From contig NC_049991.1 of assembly GCF_000003815.2 (NCBI RefSeq), positions 10,685,024 to 10,749,023 on the forward strand: 64,000 bases of DNA, read 5' to 3'. Each line of letters opens with the position of its first letter. Position 1 is the stretch's first letter. The translations under genes were made by a program, and so were the position numbers. Source of the DNA: Branchiostoma floridae. Lineage: Eukaryota; Chordata; Leptocardii; Amphioxiformes; Branchiostomatidae. Below the pieces are notes generated by a model. That model ran no database searches and was not told the DNA's origin. It saw only the letters and a list, made by a program, of their open reading frames with translations. This document shows positions 36,021 to 46,931 of the stretch, in pieces.

Positions 36021-36659
36021 TCATCGGTCAATCCAGCCATACCGAGAAAAATTCTGGCGCACAGTCTCACAGCGCCACCAATCATCTTTCCCGAGTACTG
36101 CAGGTTCTGAAACGCCATCCACTAATGAGGTGAAATTGACGTTTGGAGCCATCATTCCTTTCTTACCTTCATGCTTAGGAGGATGGTCGCTTGAATGCGC
36201 TATTACTCTTACACACACAGCTCTGTCTTATCTTTCTTTATGAACCAAATAAATATATTGTCTATGATATACGTAATTGCTCAAATTAACAGACTGTAGT
36301 ACCATCATTCGTCACTGGGCGGCGCTCCACTACCGTCAATGTCACCGCATAAATCAGCCGTTGCCTGGGTGACGTACCATGACCCGTCACTCGGTGGCGT
36401 TTTAGTGTGCACACTGCTGTCTCATTGTGTACACTGTTTTATTGATTCATGTAATGCCATACAGGCCTCTACCGACATGAGAGAACTTGGAGAAACACAT
36501 GAGTGGTGAAAGATTGATTTGAATAAAATGCCATCATAATAGATTATTGTTGATAGAAATTTGGTTTATTCCCAGCTCAATGTAATGTTTCCATCTGAAT
36601 TCAAAGTGGCATAGACAATAAGACATAAGCTTTTCCATGATTGCACATGTGAAGATTTG

Positions 36660-37912
36660 TCAAATTTCAGTTATCGTGCCTTCAAGGACAAAATCTGGAC
36701 GATTGACGTCCATGTTGGCATGAGTAAGGATAGTTGCGATCACACCTTTCTCCCAGTCACCCACCCAACTCTCACTGGCTTTACCCCACGTACCGGACAT
36801 CATGGTACCTGTCTGGCTGTTCATCCCAAACACTGCTCTTATCTTCTCTTTAGCATCCTTGTCTTTACATTCTATGCCAATGTCTTTCAATAACTTCAGT
36901 ACCATCTCTTCTTTGTACTTACATAGTTCTTCGTACCTCAAAACGACATCGACAAAACTGGTAGTCTCACTTTGTGTTAAAGTATGGGCGCTTTGCATGC
37001 GCCTCAGCCAGAGGCAGGTCACAATCCAAACCAGACCGTGCGGTACCGGCGCAGTTGCCAGTCTACCGTCCTCTTCTACAACTGACATAACATATCTTGG
37101 AAATATCTTTGTAGGAAGGAACGTATCTAGTCTAAGACCAGTGAGCAACCAGTACTTCCAATAACTTGCTATCATCACTTTAAGTGCAGAGTTTAAAGTT
37201 GCAACAGCGTCCCGGTACGATATGATGACCTTTGCTCCTGGTACCCCCTTCTGCAGCAGCTCAGCAATGTGGATACCCTGTGGGTGACAATACACATGAT
37301 TGTACATGTATATGTAGTGAATGTCTCAGTTCAATCGAAATCCGCAGATCCAAACGAAACAAACATCATGGCGTCATATAAAGCATCATATAACGAAAGA
37401 ATATAACAAAGGATTCTACGCTGGGCGATTGAATACACGATGTGCTCTATGTGTTCCTGTATGCTTGCACCCTGACAACATGTTATACAATTGATAACTG
37501 ACAACTGTAGTTATACACCAGTAGAAGTTGTATTTTGTACCTTGTACAATTGTGTGATAAAATTACTATCTTAAAGTTATACGTATAAAAGGTTATAAAG
37601 CACTATATAATTTCCCCAACCCACTTCTGCTCGTGTTTTGTAGCACACAGCAGTCCTCGTGTGATCTTGTTGGAAGAGGGTGAAGTTGAAGAGAGTGTTG
37701 CTGTATCCAACGATGTCCGTGAGCATGGTCAGATCGTCTTCCTGCAGGTTTGGGTGAGACTGCAGGTACTGCAGGAAGCTGATGTGTATCCCAGGCTCTG
37801 ACACGCCGTGTACCACTCCGCTGGCGTCTAAAGCTTTGGTCAGTAAGGTAGAGCCACAGCGTGCTACGTGTGAAAAGTATTGCACATTGTAACTAGAGTT
37901 CGGGGACCTCAT
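36660..37912 (-). CDS. Sulfotransferase-like P-loop protein
   Basis: Two minus-strand exons, 37625-37912 and 36660-37277, join in phase (AGCAGAA|GTGGGT donor; CACCCACAG acceptor) to about 301 residues. Residues 14-28 read SHVARCGSTLLTKAL, a P-loop of the 'xxRCGSTLL' type that binds the 5'-phosphosulfate end of PAPS in sulfotransferase-fold proteins. GVSEPGIHISFL follows. Residues about 113-119 (VIISYRD) match the strand and Arg-Asp of the 3'-phosphate-binding motif. The C-terminal part (SGTWGKASESWVGDW) is consistent with the fold. Similar 'SRCGSTLL' proteins are common in bacteria, and related ones occur in marine invertebrates; substrate unknown. The start ATG is provisional: an AG lies just inside it (TATGAG|GTCC) but the polypyrimidine tract is poor, so an upstream exon is possible. 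Confidence 0.65.
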
Positions 37913-39780
37913 ACCTCCATGAAATATTTATTGCTTTTTTGTGGATGGTATGTATGTTTATAGTCGGTTGTATTTGAGAGTAATGGTTATATAATATAAA
38001 TGTTATGGTAAAGTAGTGGTGTATTTATTTAATGAGACAGAGGATGTCCATCTGATTAGTAATTATCAAAATGTGACACTTAATTGTGTAATGTGCGTTT
38101 AAGGGGTCGACGGCATATGGTAGCGTGGTGTTCCTTAAGCTTGATGTTTGGCATTCAAAATGTCTAAGGTTGTCAGCATTATTGAGGTTCGACTATGTGC
38201 CTCAGAGCTGTGTGATGGGAGGAAGTTGGGAAACTCAGAAAGAAGAAGGGATGTGGCCAACTTTGGTCAGATGGTGATTTGATTTTCCACCAATATGTCA
38301 TAACATCAGCTGTTCACGCGGTACAAAAACGAGATGCACACTTTCCTCTGACAGCCCTACACTAACTGTAAGATGAATACTTGGCGCCAACCCCGTCTGC
38401 TAGAAAACAAGTACCATTGGCTACGAAAGAGACAACTAACAACTGTCCCTTATCGTATCAAAATCAGAACAGCTGTATTGCCCATAAAACTTCTGACACC
38501 CAACCCAGATGAGAGGACCTAATGACATTTTAATCACCATGTCACTCAAATCAGCAGTACAGTATGTGAGACATCCATACCTGTTAAGCATTATCGTTAA
38601 ATGTGCCTCAACTTCTTACAATTATACTTACGCTTCACATCTCCATGATATCCTAAGCAGACATAAATAAAACTAATTATCATATTTAAAAAAACTCGGG
38701 GTTCCCCAAACAGCTGTCACCTCACCATCTGCTTGGAGCTAAGCCCATTAACAAACACATAAAGCACGATGCCTGTACCAATATATCTCAAATATAGGGG
38801 TGATTTCTGATATTATTACATCGATTATAACGACAGATACGGCTCCCCAAATCTCATCGATTCGAGCTTTCATCACACCCCACCAACACAACAAGTATGA
38901 AACCAATCCATCCAGCCGTTCTTGAGTAATCATCTACACAGACAGAGACACATAACAGAAAATATAACCTCCATTCCATGACATTTCATGGAGGTAATTA
39001 GCCAGTTGAGTATGATACTAAACTTACAATAACGACGCTTTGCACTCTGGACCAAATATTAAAAGAGTAAAAAAATGGACCTTTCTGGACACACGTATGT
39101 GACGTTTATCCTTACTTGTTTCTTCAGGACTGTATTTATCAAAGAAGCTTCTTACTTATCGCAGCATTTCGGAACCTACATTTCAATCCAAATTACTGCC
39201 TCTTAGCGTGCCTTACCGGTATGGTGCAGGAAAACTGTAGTGATGTGGGATACGTCATCGGCAACCTCTGCTGTGACAGCAGCCAAGTTGGCAAAAGGTA
39301 CTACCAGCACTTCCTGGGCATATGTTCGTAAGGCCTGTGGAGGTAACACGGATTGGAACATTTTGTTAGTCACTAGCAAGTTGTAGGACTGGCGTTGTCA
39401 TGAAGTAACGTTAACGTTACATGTATGGCGTTTACATATACTAGTAACATGAAAACTGGACTTGAGATCGGTCTCATTGCCCCACTTGACCCTCGAGTAC
39501 CCAACGTACTGTTCAGCTGTTGTCAATTGTGTTAATATTTAAGCTTTACTAAGGACGTCATGTATATTGTCCTTGGCTGTATGGTCGACCCGCAGGACCG
39601 TTCACACAGAGCATTTATTTAATAAATGCGATAACAGACGTTTACTTGATCGAATGAATGTTGCAAGTAGGTATGTTTTAATACAAAGTAGTTCAAACAA
39701 TATTAAAATCGACTTTTTCAACTATCATATTTGTTTCAAATGCATACTACGAAGGTTTAGATGAAACGCTACACCAATGC
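37913..39780. other. No gene recognised
   Basis: Contains short frames only. A 72-codon plus frame at 39116-39331 with a CSDVGYVIGNLCCDSSQVG stretch follows an acceptor-like TTGTTTCTTCAG and could be an isolated exon, but I cannot place it in a family. TAACGTTA-type motifs occur near 39408-39420. Confidence 0.35.
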
Positions 39781-40317
39781 ATGGGAAATACCCTATATAC
39801 GTTTAAAACTGACAGTGATGGCGAACGCTCGGTGGATATTTCAGAGAATTCAGACACTTACTTGCCAGACGAACGTGACCTCCCTGATCTGAAACCCTTC
39901 CCTCGGTCTCACCAGCACAAGATTTTCCAGATCAAAGTCGGCGCAGTAGACGTAAAAGTCACGCCCATGATCTCGGAAAAATTTGGCCGGGTCCGCTACA
40001 GGTCTTTCCTTGCCCACTGTGTCAAAATCATCGATGCTGTTAGGTCTCAGTTGAGGGGAGCCGTCTTTGTTTCTAATATAGACACTCTTACATTGGACCA
40101 GCTGAACATATGCCATGCCGAAAACATGCAGTCAAGCTTTCACTGGTACGGAAACGAAGCACATGATGCTTACTATTTAAAGGTTCAGAGTCGGGGTGCA
40201 AATCTCACCCCGTCTTGTACTTTGAACCTTGGTCGTGAAGCACGGAATGGTTATCCAATTTGGTTCTGCGTCACAGTCCACGCACGTAACGTTAGAGAAA
40301 GTAGTCAGCTTCTCTAA
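39781..40317 (+). CDS. Hypothetical single-exon protein, 178 residues
   Basis: The longest unexplained frame in the gene-dense half: MGNTLYTFKTD..., with an acidic N-terminal third, a central VGAVDVKVTPMISEKFG block and an AENMQSSFHWYGNEAHDAYYLKV block. No domain recognised. Gly at position 2 would allow N-myristoylation, but residue 6 is Tyr rather than Ser/Thr, so this is weak. No upstream exon or polyadenylation signal was identified. It may be a young gene, an exon of a larger gene, or chance. Confidence 0.35.
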   Translation: MGNTLYTFKTDSDGERSVDISENSDTYLPDERDLPDLKPFPRSHQHKIFQIKVGAVDVKVTPMISEKFGRVRYRSFLAHCVKIIDAVRSQLRGAVFVSNIDTLTLDQLNICHAENMQSSFHWYGNEAHDAYYLKVQSRGANLTPSCTLNLGREARNGYPIWFCVTVHARNVRESSQLL

Positions 40318-40481
40318 CATATAACCTGGGGAAAATCATATTTTTATGCAGCTTCCATCGAAAAAGTGTATTACTACAAATATGTATTCTTATGGTCCAA
40401 AAGTAACAATTCGCTACATATTTACCCTGCCAAAAGAGACAACAGTGGTTCAAGGCCAGGTCAACGCATGGTATATAGTAT

Positions 40482-40706
40482 AGTCTCTACCAGACTCCTA
40501 TAGGTCGCTGGGTAAACCATAGAAATAGAACGTAGGTCGCAAGCTGTTCCCTAGCCGGCTATAGTACTCCTCTGGCCAGCTTACTCCTCCTCTATTTGTT
40601 CTATTTTTTTTTTTAATCATCTTTATTACACACAAGATGAATACATATATGTATATATTACAAGCTAATGGTTTTCCCAGCGCCCTATAGGAGTCTGGTA
40701 GAGACT
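40482..40706. mobile_element. 225-bp MITE with 38-bp terminal inverted repeats
   Basis: The 38 bases from 40482 (AGTCTCTACCAGACTCCTAT...) match the reverse complement of 40669-40706 with two mismatches. The interior is short and AT-rich with a T-run, and encodes nothing. It lies 165 bp beyond the orphan ORF. The target duplication is unclear. Confidence 0.85.
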
Positions 40707-41368
40707 AGGTATCTAGCGCATTGGTTTTCGAGGTTGCAAAGGATCATATCAAGGACACGTGGATTAAACCACTGCGGTGAAAATGTGGGGGTGAAAGTGG
40801 AAATGAGTTTGATTGTCAAAAATCTTTTTAATAGTACCACTTTTTTAAAGTTGTAAACATGACCTTCATTTGCAGTAGATATTGACTGTTTCCTAGTAGT
40901 CTCTGAAGCTTGTTACTTTTAAAAGTGTGGGCTTCTATTTGGTTTATCAGCCACATTCTGTTGTTTATTGTAGGCTTTTTAAAGATTAATAAAATCCTGA
41001 GAGAGAAAATGAAAACAATGTTGGAAATGTTGCCACTTTAATAGCTTTGTGTGTGAACAGCTTCTAGTTCTGTATGTGCAAATTAAGACAACAATCATTC
41101 AGCTAGTATATTGCACATGTACTTTGCCCAATATATAGCCTGTAGTGACCTTAAAAATCAAAGAGAAGTCTTGGCACACTGGTATCAATGCAACATCTCT
41201 CTCACATACAGGCTGTATATATTTTCTACCAAAGAAATGCTATGTTAAGCATCAAAGGTTCTCCACACACCATACAGTTTTAAAATACATTCTTCATAAG
41301 ATACATGTATCCCCAAATGCCAGCATTTTTTATCTCAACAAATATTAAGTTAAAGTACAGATCAGGTT

Positions 41369-44300
41369 TTATGAGTCTTGTGCCAGCTCCCACTGTCCTG
41401 CAGTGTTCCTCCTGTACACCTTGCCCCTCCCCCTGGGGAACACAGTCTCCCCGGGGTGGGGGTGTTCTAACAAGAACTTCAGGGCTGCTCTAGTGTTCTC
41501 CACAAAGTCTGGAGGTTCTACCAGTGGTGATGTGGACAGGTACTGGAGGGAAACAAAAGGAAACAAATTAGACACAACTTGTCAGCAAGTATTCAAAATC
41601 TGATGGCAGACTTAGCAAGATATATCCACATTGTGCATTTGTGAGTACTTGATATACACATTTATTTGAATCAACAAAACATTTGGACTAACTAGTGTAG
41701 GTCTAATGTGAAGAGGCCACTGTTTTTGACCATCATCTATGTAGATCCTGAATGAAACTTTCTGTTTGGATGAACTCACCTTGAGAATGATGCGGTCAGG
41801 CTGCTCCAGCCATCTGTCTGCATCATGGAACCGGTCGTAGTGGAACGGTCCAATGTTCAACTCTCGCTTTGTGGAGTCATAGATGTTCAGCATCTGTAAT
41901 GAGAATGCACTCTAGCACAAATATGGAGAGAATTGTGCCTCTTATGGGGCTATTCACAGTTTGGTGTCCGTCACATCTGATTCTAAAAGTGCGACCTTTG
42001 GTCTACCGCTCCATGTCAAAATCTGGCATATTTTTCATTTTAGTTAAAAGGGACAAACATAAAATACAACCCCCTGTTGTTTTCCTTGAGCAACCTAGAA
42101 CATCACAACATAATGATACCTTTCTGTCAGATGTCTATATGCTTGTGTGGTAAGACTTTGATGACCAAACTTAAGGCAGGCACAGATAAATATTGCACCA
42201 CTCAACAGCCTTCTTAGTATCTGGGCAATTTGCAGAAATAGTGTTCCAACATGTAACGTTACATGTTCTAAAGATTCTGCTTAGACAATGCATGAATGAG
42301 TATGTATGGCCGGTACACCACCTCATGCTTGCCTGTGTAGTTCCTGGCATGTCTCAGAGCCTGGTCTGGTCCTTTGTCTGTGAACTTGGCTGGGAACATC
42401 TCACCACTTCTGACATCCACAGCTGAAAACAAACACATTTTTGGTGTGACAAACAGTATCATCCACTAATGAAAGTGATTGGCCTTATCTGATCTATATA
42501 CAGCAGGCATGAATCCATAGTAATATGTTTCTGTGTATGACCATGATGTAAGGAATACTTGCCAGAGTGGCGTTGTAATCAATGACTGTAGACCAATTTG
42601 ACTTTGTACACATAAGGCACATGGCCCCTGTTTGTACAGTGTATGTTGGATTTCATTGTTAAGTTTGTATTACTGAAGTCATATATTCTATTCAGAGGGT
42701 GTATGTTGGGAACTTACCAACACCATAAATGACTGGCCAGTGGACTTGGTCTTTTACCACATCATTTAGCTCTATATTGAAAAAGAAAGAAATTGCCATC
42801 TGCACATTCATTTTTTGTGATTATGATGTTGACAGTCAATAAATTACTATCAATGGAGAAGCTTTTACCATCATTTCCATATTTGGAATTTTAAGTAAGA
42901 TCAAAAATATACCACTGGAGAAATAGCACATAATTCAAGCACAGGTGATTACACAAAACTGGAACATGTATCACATAACAACTTCAACCACTAGAATGTC
43001 TATATCACTAATACATAACTTTTGTGTGAAATTCAAAACCTACCTGAGACACAGGCTGTCTGGAGGTAAATGTTGTCTTTTACTCTGTTGAACTCCTCTG
43101 TGGATAAGAAGAGGACAAAGACATTACAATTTAACACTGTAAACTGTCCCTTGTACATTGTGCATTGTACAGTTAACAGACTCAAAACAAGTCATGATGG
43201 TAGGATTGCTAGTAGAGCAATCCTATGGAATTTTGCTGAAGGAAGGCAAGGGTCGGCAAGGCTCACCTTTTGCTTACCCACTGTCCTACCCTTGTCACAT
43301 TGAATTTCAAAGAATGTTAAACCGTACTACTACATGTATATGTACATTCACTGCATTGTTTGTTGTAATAGCCAAGATCCTGGTCTTAGATCCTACATTG
43401 TTTGTTGTAATTGGCAAGACCCAGGTCTTAGGCCGTCAATGCCTTTGCACAACCTATAAGCCTCTACTAGCAGGGTAGAATAAAGACATAAAAGTTAATG
43501 AGTGTTTCAGAGCAGGTGATGTAATGACTAAGTTGCACTTACCTATCAGCTCCATTGTAAGCTGTTCTGACATACATCTGTCATCACAGAACCCTCCCAC
43601 CAGATGCAGCTCCAGCCTGAGAGTGGAAAAGGCCATTACAAGATTGCAGGGACTCTACCACAAGTAACAATCATGACACACACATAACCAAGCTGTTAAA
43701 TGCACAAACTGGTGGTGGGAGAGACGGTACCGGAGAGAATGGGTGCCTCATCATGTTTAAATTCTTTTCATCACTGATGACCACTGAAATACACCATATA
43801 CATGTAGATGCACATAGTACAAAGAGAAGCTCTCCCGACTGACTCATAAATATTTCTAACTGCTACACTGTTTCAATACTGTAGTCTGTCCCTCCATTTA
43901 AGACAAATATCACACCCACCTTCCCTCTGTGCAGTTTTGAGTGAGCTGTCCCAGATTTCCCATCATGTCCCTGATCCCCTCTCTGGTGCCAGCTCCATCA
44001 AAGTGTGCCACACATGTCACACCACAACCTGCAGGGTACATACGTCTGATAACATGATCCGTAATTCAGTACAATACGTTATAATGTAAGCCCCATTGCT
44101 ACATGTACATGCACAAAATGTGAGTAATAAACCCTGACGGGTGAATTTTCCAATGAACATATCAAAATGTAAAAGTGCATGTAAGATATCACTGACACTG
44201 TTTTTCAGATAGCTATGATACAATATAGTACTATAAGGACACTAACATATTTTTGACAAGGATTCTGTAAATCAAAGACAAAAAGAAGAAACAAAGGCTT

Positions 44301-45674
44301 TAATAATATAATCTTTCTGAGGCTGTAACATTTACATCTGAATTTATATACAGAGATCTGCTGACCTGTGTGCCTGAGAACAGCTATGTGACAAGTCGTG
44401 GCATCTTCTGAACCTAAGAACTGTACAACATCTGAAATGAGAGGAAGACAATTGACAATAGCTGACAGTCCAACATTCATCTTACACATCTGTATCTCTT
44501 CTTGGAAAATGACAAGAAAATCAAACATCAACATAAGATGAACCTCCTGGAAAAGTTGTCTGTCTTTTTTGACAGCCTGACATTGACCTTGCCCGCCCGA
44601 CATTGACCCTGATAGCCCGACATCAACCTTGCAGGCCCGACATCGACCCTGCATGCTCGAAATCGTCCCTGACCTTCTGACATCGACACTGACTGCCTGA
44701 CATCAACCCTGCAGGCCCAACATTGACCCTGACCGCCCGACATCAACCCTGTATGCCAACATCAATCCCGACCGCCCGACATTGACCCTGCAGGCCCAAC
44801 ATCGACCCTGACCGCCCGACATTGACCCTGACAGCCCGACATTGACCCTGACTGCCCGACATCGACCCTGACCACCCGACATTGCCCGACTTTCCCCCTA
44901 AGTACAGAAGATGAACTGCCTAAAGTGCGCAAATGCTGAAAAATTGGAAAAAGCAGCGAAGGATGAGCATACGTGAAGGAATCAAAGACAGAGGGAAAGC
45001 ACGAGACCAGAAGCCGACAAACTGAAGCAGATTAAGAGACAACAACATTAAAGATGTGTCAGACAATCACACTGCAATATGCAGCTGCAATAAACATTGT
45101 AAAGGTTTTGCTTGGGCAATTTTTGAAGCTAACATTTGTGCAGACACATACCGTCAGATGGCCCTGTAGCTGCATATTCCCTCTGGTTGACATACAGGAC
45201 ACCGTCTGTACCCAGGGTCCTCACCGCCTGGCTGCACAGGTTTGCTGCTGACTCCTGAAACAGTGGGTACCAGCTTCCAGTTTGCATTGAGCCATCAAAG
45301 GGCAGACTGATAATATTGCATGATTTACTTTTTCAACAGACCCAATTATGTCTATTCTACTACATTGGGCCGTATGGTAGATTTTATGGATAAAATCAGC
45401 ACGCTCATGAATTTTTACCTGATTGAATTTTTTTTTTTTTTATAATACAATAGGGCTAGCCTAATGTTATAGTATTGTGTGTGAGTAGCGTTGAGAAATG
45501 GAACAACTCTCAGGATCAGGAAGTGAAACTGGAAGAAACATGATGAACATTCTCTCCAGCTTTGCGCAAGATAAAACAAGACATTTTGCACACCTTGAAG
45601 TGTGGGAACCTGGTCAGCAAGCTTTTCACGCTGTCAACTTGTCCTACAGGAGTGTCATCCACAACAAGCGGCAT
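41369..45674 (-). CDS. NTAN1: Protein N-terminal asparagine amidohydrolase
   Basis: Ten minus-strand exons: 45594-45674, 45152-45254, 44366-44431, 43920-44028, 43543-43616, 43044-43097, 42718-42771, 42322-42422, 41780-41893, 41369-41542. Joined in phase they give 309 residues, essentially the human length (310). NTAN1 deamidates N-terminal Asn (exposed after Met removal) to Asp, feeding the Arg/N-degron pathway in cytosol and nucleus. The start MPLVVDD keeps the family's MPL. The catalytic cysteine follows from SEDATTCHIAVLRHTG (Cys75 here). RLELHLVGGFCDDR, WPVIYGV and LSTSPLVEPPDFVE are further family blocks. One acceptor is the weaker CAATATAG (exon 7). The intron between exons 2 and 3 carries a 20-bp minisatellite. 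The gene is head-to-head with RPSA. Confidence 0.93.
43354..43437. repeat. 42-bp direct duplication in an NTAN1 intron
   Basis: Two adjacent copies of a unit starting CATTGTTTGTTGTAAT and ending in a TGGTCTTAG-like stretch, with about 80% identity. Non-coding. Confidence 0.7.
44574..44890. repeat. 20-bp minisatellite, about 16 copies, in an NTAN1 intron
   Basis: The unit is CATTGACCCTGACCGCCCGA with variants (CATCAACCCTGCAGGCCCGA and others), nearly all exactly 20 bases; one unit is 19. Because 20 is not a multiple of three, the minus frames through it (GQGQCRACKVDVG...) are chance. Confidence 0.95.
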
Positions 45675-45838
45675 TTTCTGAAGATATAACGGAGAAAACA
45701 CCTCAAAAACACATCCAGTCACGACTTTCCTCAGTACTCCGGTCATGTAGGTCAGAGGTGAAAAGTCAACATATGGAAGGTCAGGGATGAAAGGTTAACA
45801 TCCGGGAAAGTTGTGCTTAGAACCACGTGACCCAGGTT
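45675..45838. promoter_or_regulatory. Probable bidirectional promoter, NTAN1 / RPSA
   Basis: Only about 165 bp separate the NTAN1 start codon (minus) from a pyrimidine-rich start-like sequence CTTCCTTTTTCCC (from 45839, plus). Such a tract at the transcription start is typical of TOP mRNAs of ribosomal protein genes. An E-box CACGTG lies at 45824-45829, just upstream of the RPSA side. No TATA box is seen. Confidence 0.5.
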
Positions 45839-45880
45839 CTTCCTTTTTCCCTGGGACAAATCTCCATTGGCGTTGTAGAA
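45839..45880 (+). other. RPSA: Probable non-coding first exon of RPSA
   Basis: It starts at a TOP-like pyrimidine tract and ends at AGAA|GTGAGT (45881), a strong donor. The RPSA coding exon starts behind an acceptor (TTTCTGACAG at 46925), so a 5' exon is required. The resulting ~1-kb intron would carry the hAT MITE and the first snoRNA. Confidence 0.5.
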
Positions 45881-46221
45881 GTGAGTCTCTCTCGAAATTA
45901 CACAAAATTCCGCACATTTTACCCCATGTGTTGGTATTTTTGATACAATGGTCCGTGCATAACATATTGTGGAATACGTAAATGTATTTCTGTGCAGATC
46001 TGAACAGTTTAAGTGTCATAAAGTCGCATAGTTCTACGACCATGTGGTTGGAGCGCTAGCGCGCCATACCATTGGGTAGGGGAGGGGGGCATTTTTCAAC
46101 ACGTGTACCATTATTATTACGTTAGAAACTTGCGTTTCAAACGAAATATAGACGTAATGATAAATCTTTTAATCCATGTTGGTAGAAACTGTGCAACATC
46201 ATCATCTGCATGTGTATCAGA

Positions 46222-46614
46222 TAGGGCTGTGTATTATACCCGTACCTGTACCGTACCTGAAAAATTGTTTAGGTACAGGTCCGGACCTAAACATCTGTGT
46301 ACCTGTACCTGTACCTAAACACACTAAAGCACTTGAGGACACCACTTTTAAAGGCTACAGATACATAAATTCCAAATCAAAGATGACAATTGTGATAATC
46401 TTGCAGTTGAAAATCAATAAAACTTTGTTTTGAGGTTCAAATTTCTAAATCCTCATACAAAGGTGACAATTTTTCTCTAAAAAAGACAGTTGGCTACATT
46501 TATAACTTACAGATAATTGATCAAATTTGTTTAGGTACAGGTAAAGGTCCGGACCTGTACCTAAACCTGTGTACCTGTACCTGTACCTAAAATTTCTTTA
46601 GGTACACAGCCCTA
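46222..46614. mobile_element. hAT-type MITE with perfect 8-bp target duplication
   Basis: A 393-bp element with ends TAGGGCTGTGTA / TACACAGCCCTA, flanked by identical GTATCAGA on both sides (46214-46221 and 46615-46622). Both ends carry inverted clusters of (G)TACCTGTACC/GGTACAGG and GGTCCGGACC. The 8-bp duplication and termini are those of hAT transposons. There is no transposase frame. Confidence 0.93.
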
Positions 46615-46683
46615 GTATCAGACTAAGTCTGAGAAAACAAGTCTGAAGTTAGTCACCAAATAACTAATTTACAAAATACCTGT

Positions 46684-46762
46684 TGGTCAGTGATGAGTTC
46701 CAAGATTAGAGCCAATCCTCATAGAGCAAAGCTCTTGGATGATACTTTATCTGCTGAGACCA
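46684..46762 (+). ncRNA. Box C/D snoRNA, copy 1 (RPSA 5' intron)
   Basis: 79 nt with a perfect 5-bp terminal stem (TGGTC/GACCA), box C GTGATGA (46690-46696), box D CTGA (46754-46757) and a C'-like GGATGAT. The sequence before a degenerate D' carries TTAGAGCCAATCC, complementary to a conserved large-subunit rRNA stretch (GGATTGGCTCTAA, as I recall it in human 28S), suggesting a 2'-O-methylation guide. It is almost identical to the copy at 47154-47232. Position in an intron of a ribosomal protein gene is the usual snoRNA setting. Confidence 0.82.
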
Positions 46763-46931
46763 CTCAAACTTCGTAGACATAATGCAATCATACAGGTGAA
46801 AATTTGGGTTAAACTGTAAATGCTACACCTGTTTGAGAAGAAGAAAAATGAAATAAATTTTTTGCTTATTTTAGATATGAAATTCTTCCTGTCTGTCCAG
46901 GTTGTCAACCCTTGATTTCTGACAGCTCACC

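Noticed and set aside
36021-36218. Minus-strand frame with VDGVSEPAVL, resembling HGVSEPG of the sulfotransferase-like gene
   Set aside because: Similarity covers only a few residues; could be a decayed duplicate exon but nothing flanking supports it.
39116-39331. 72-codon Cys-containing frame after an acceptor-like sequence
   Set aside because: Not recognised, no matching donor or partner exon found.
44205-44746. Frames through the 20-bp minisatellite in NTAN1
   Set aside because: Repeat period is not a multiple of three and the frames lie in an intron of a well-supported gene.
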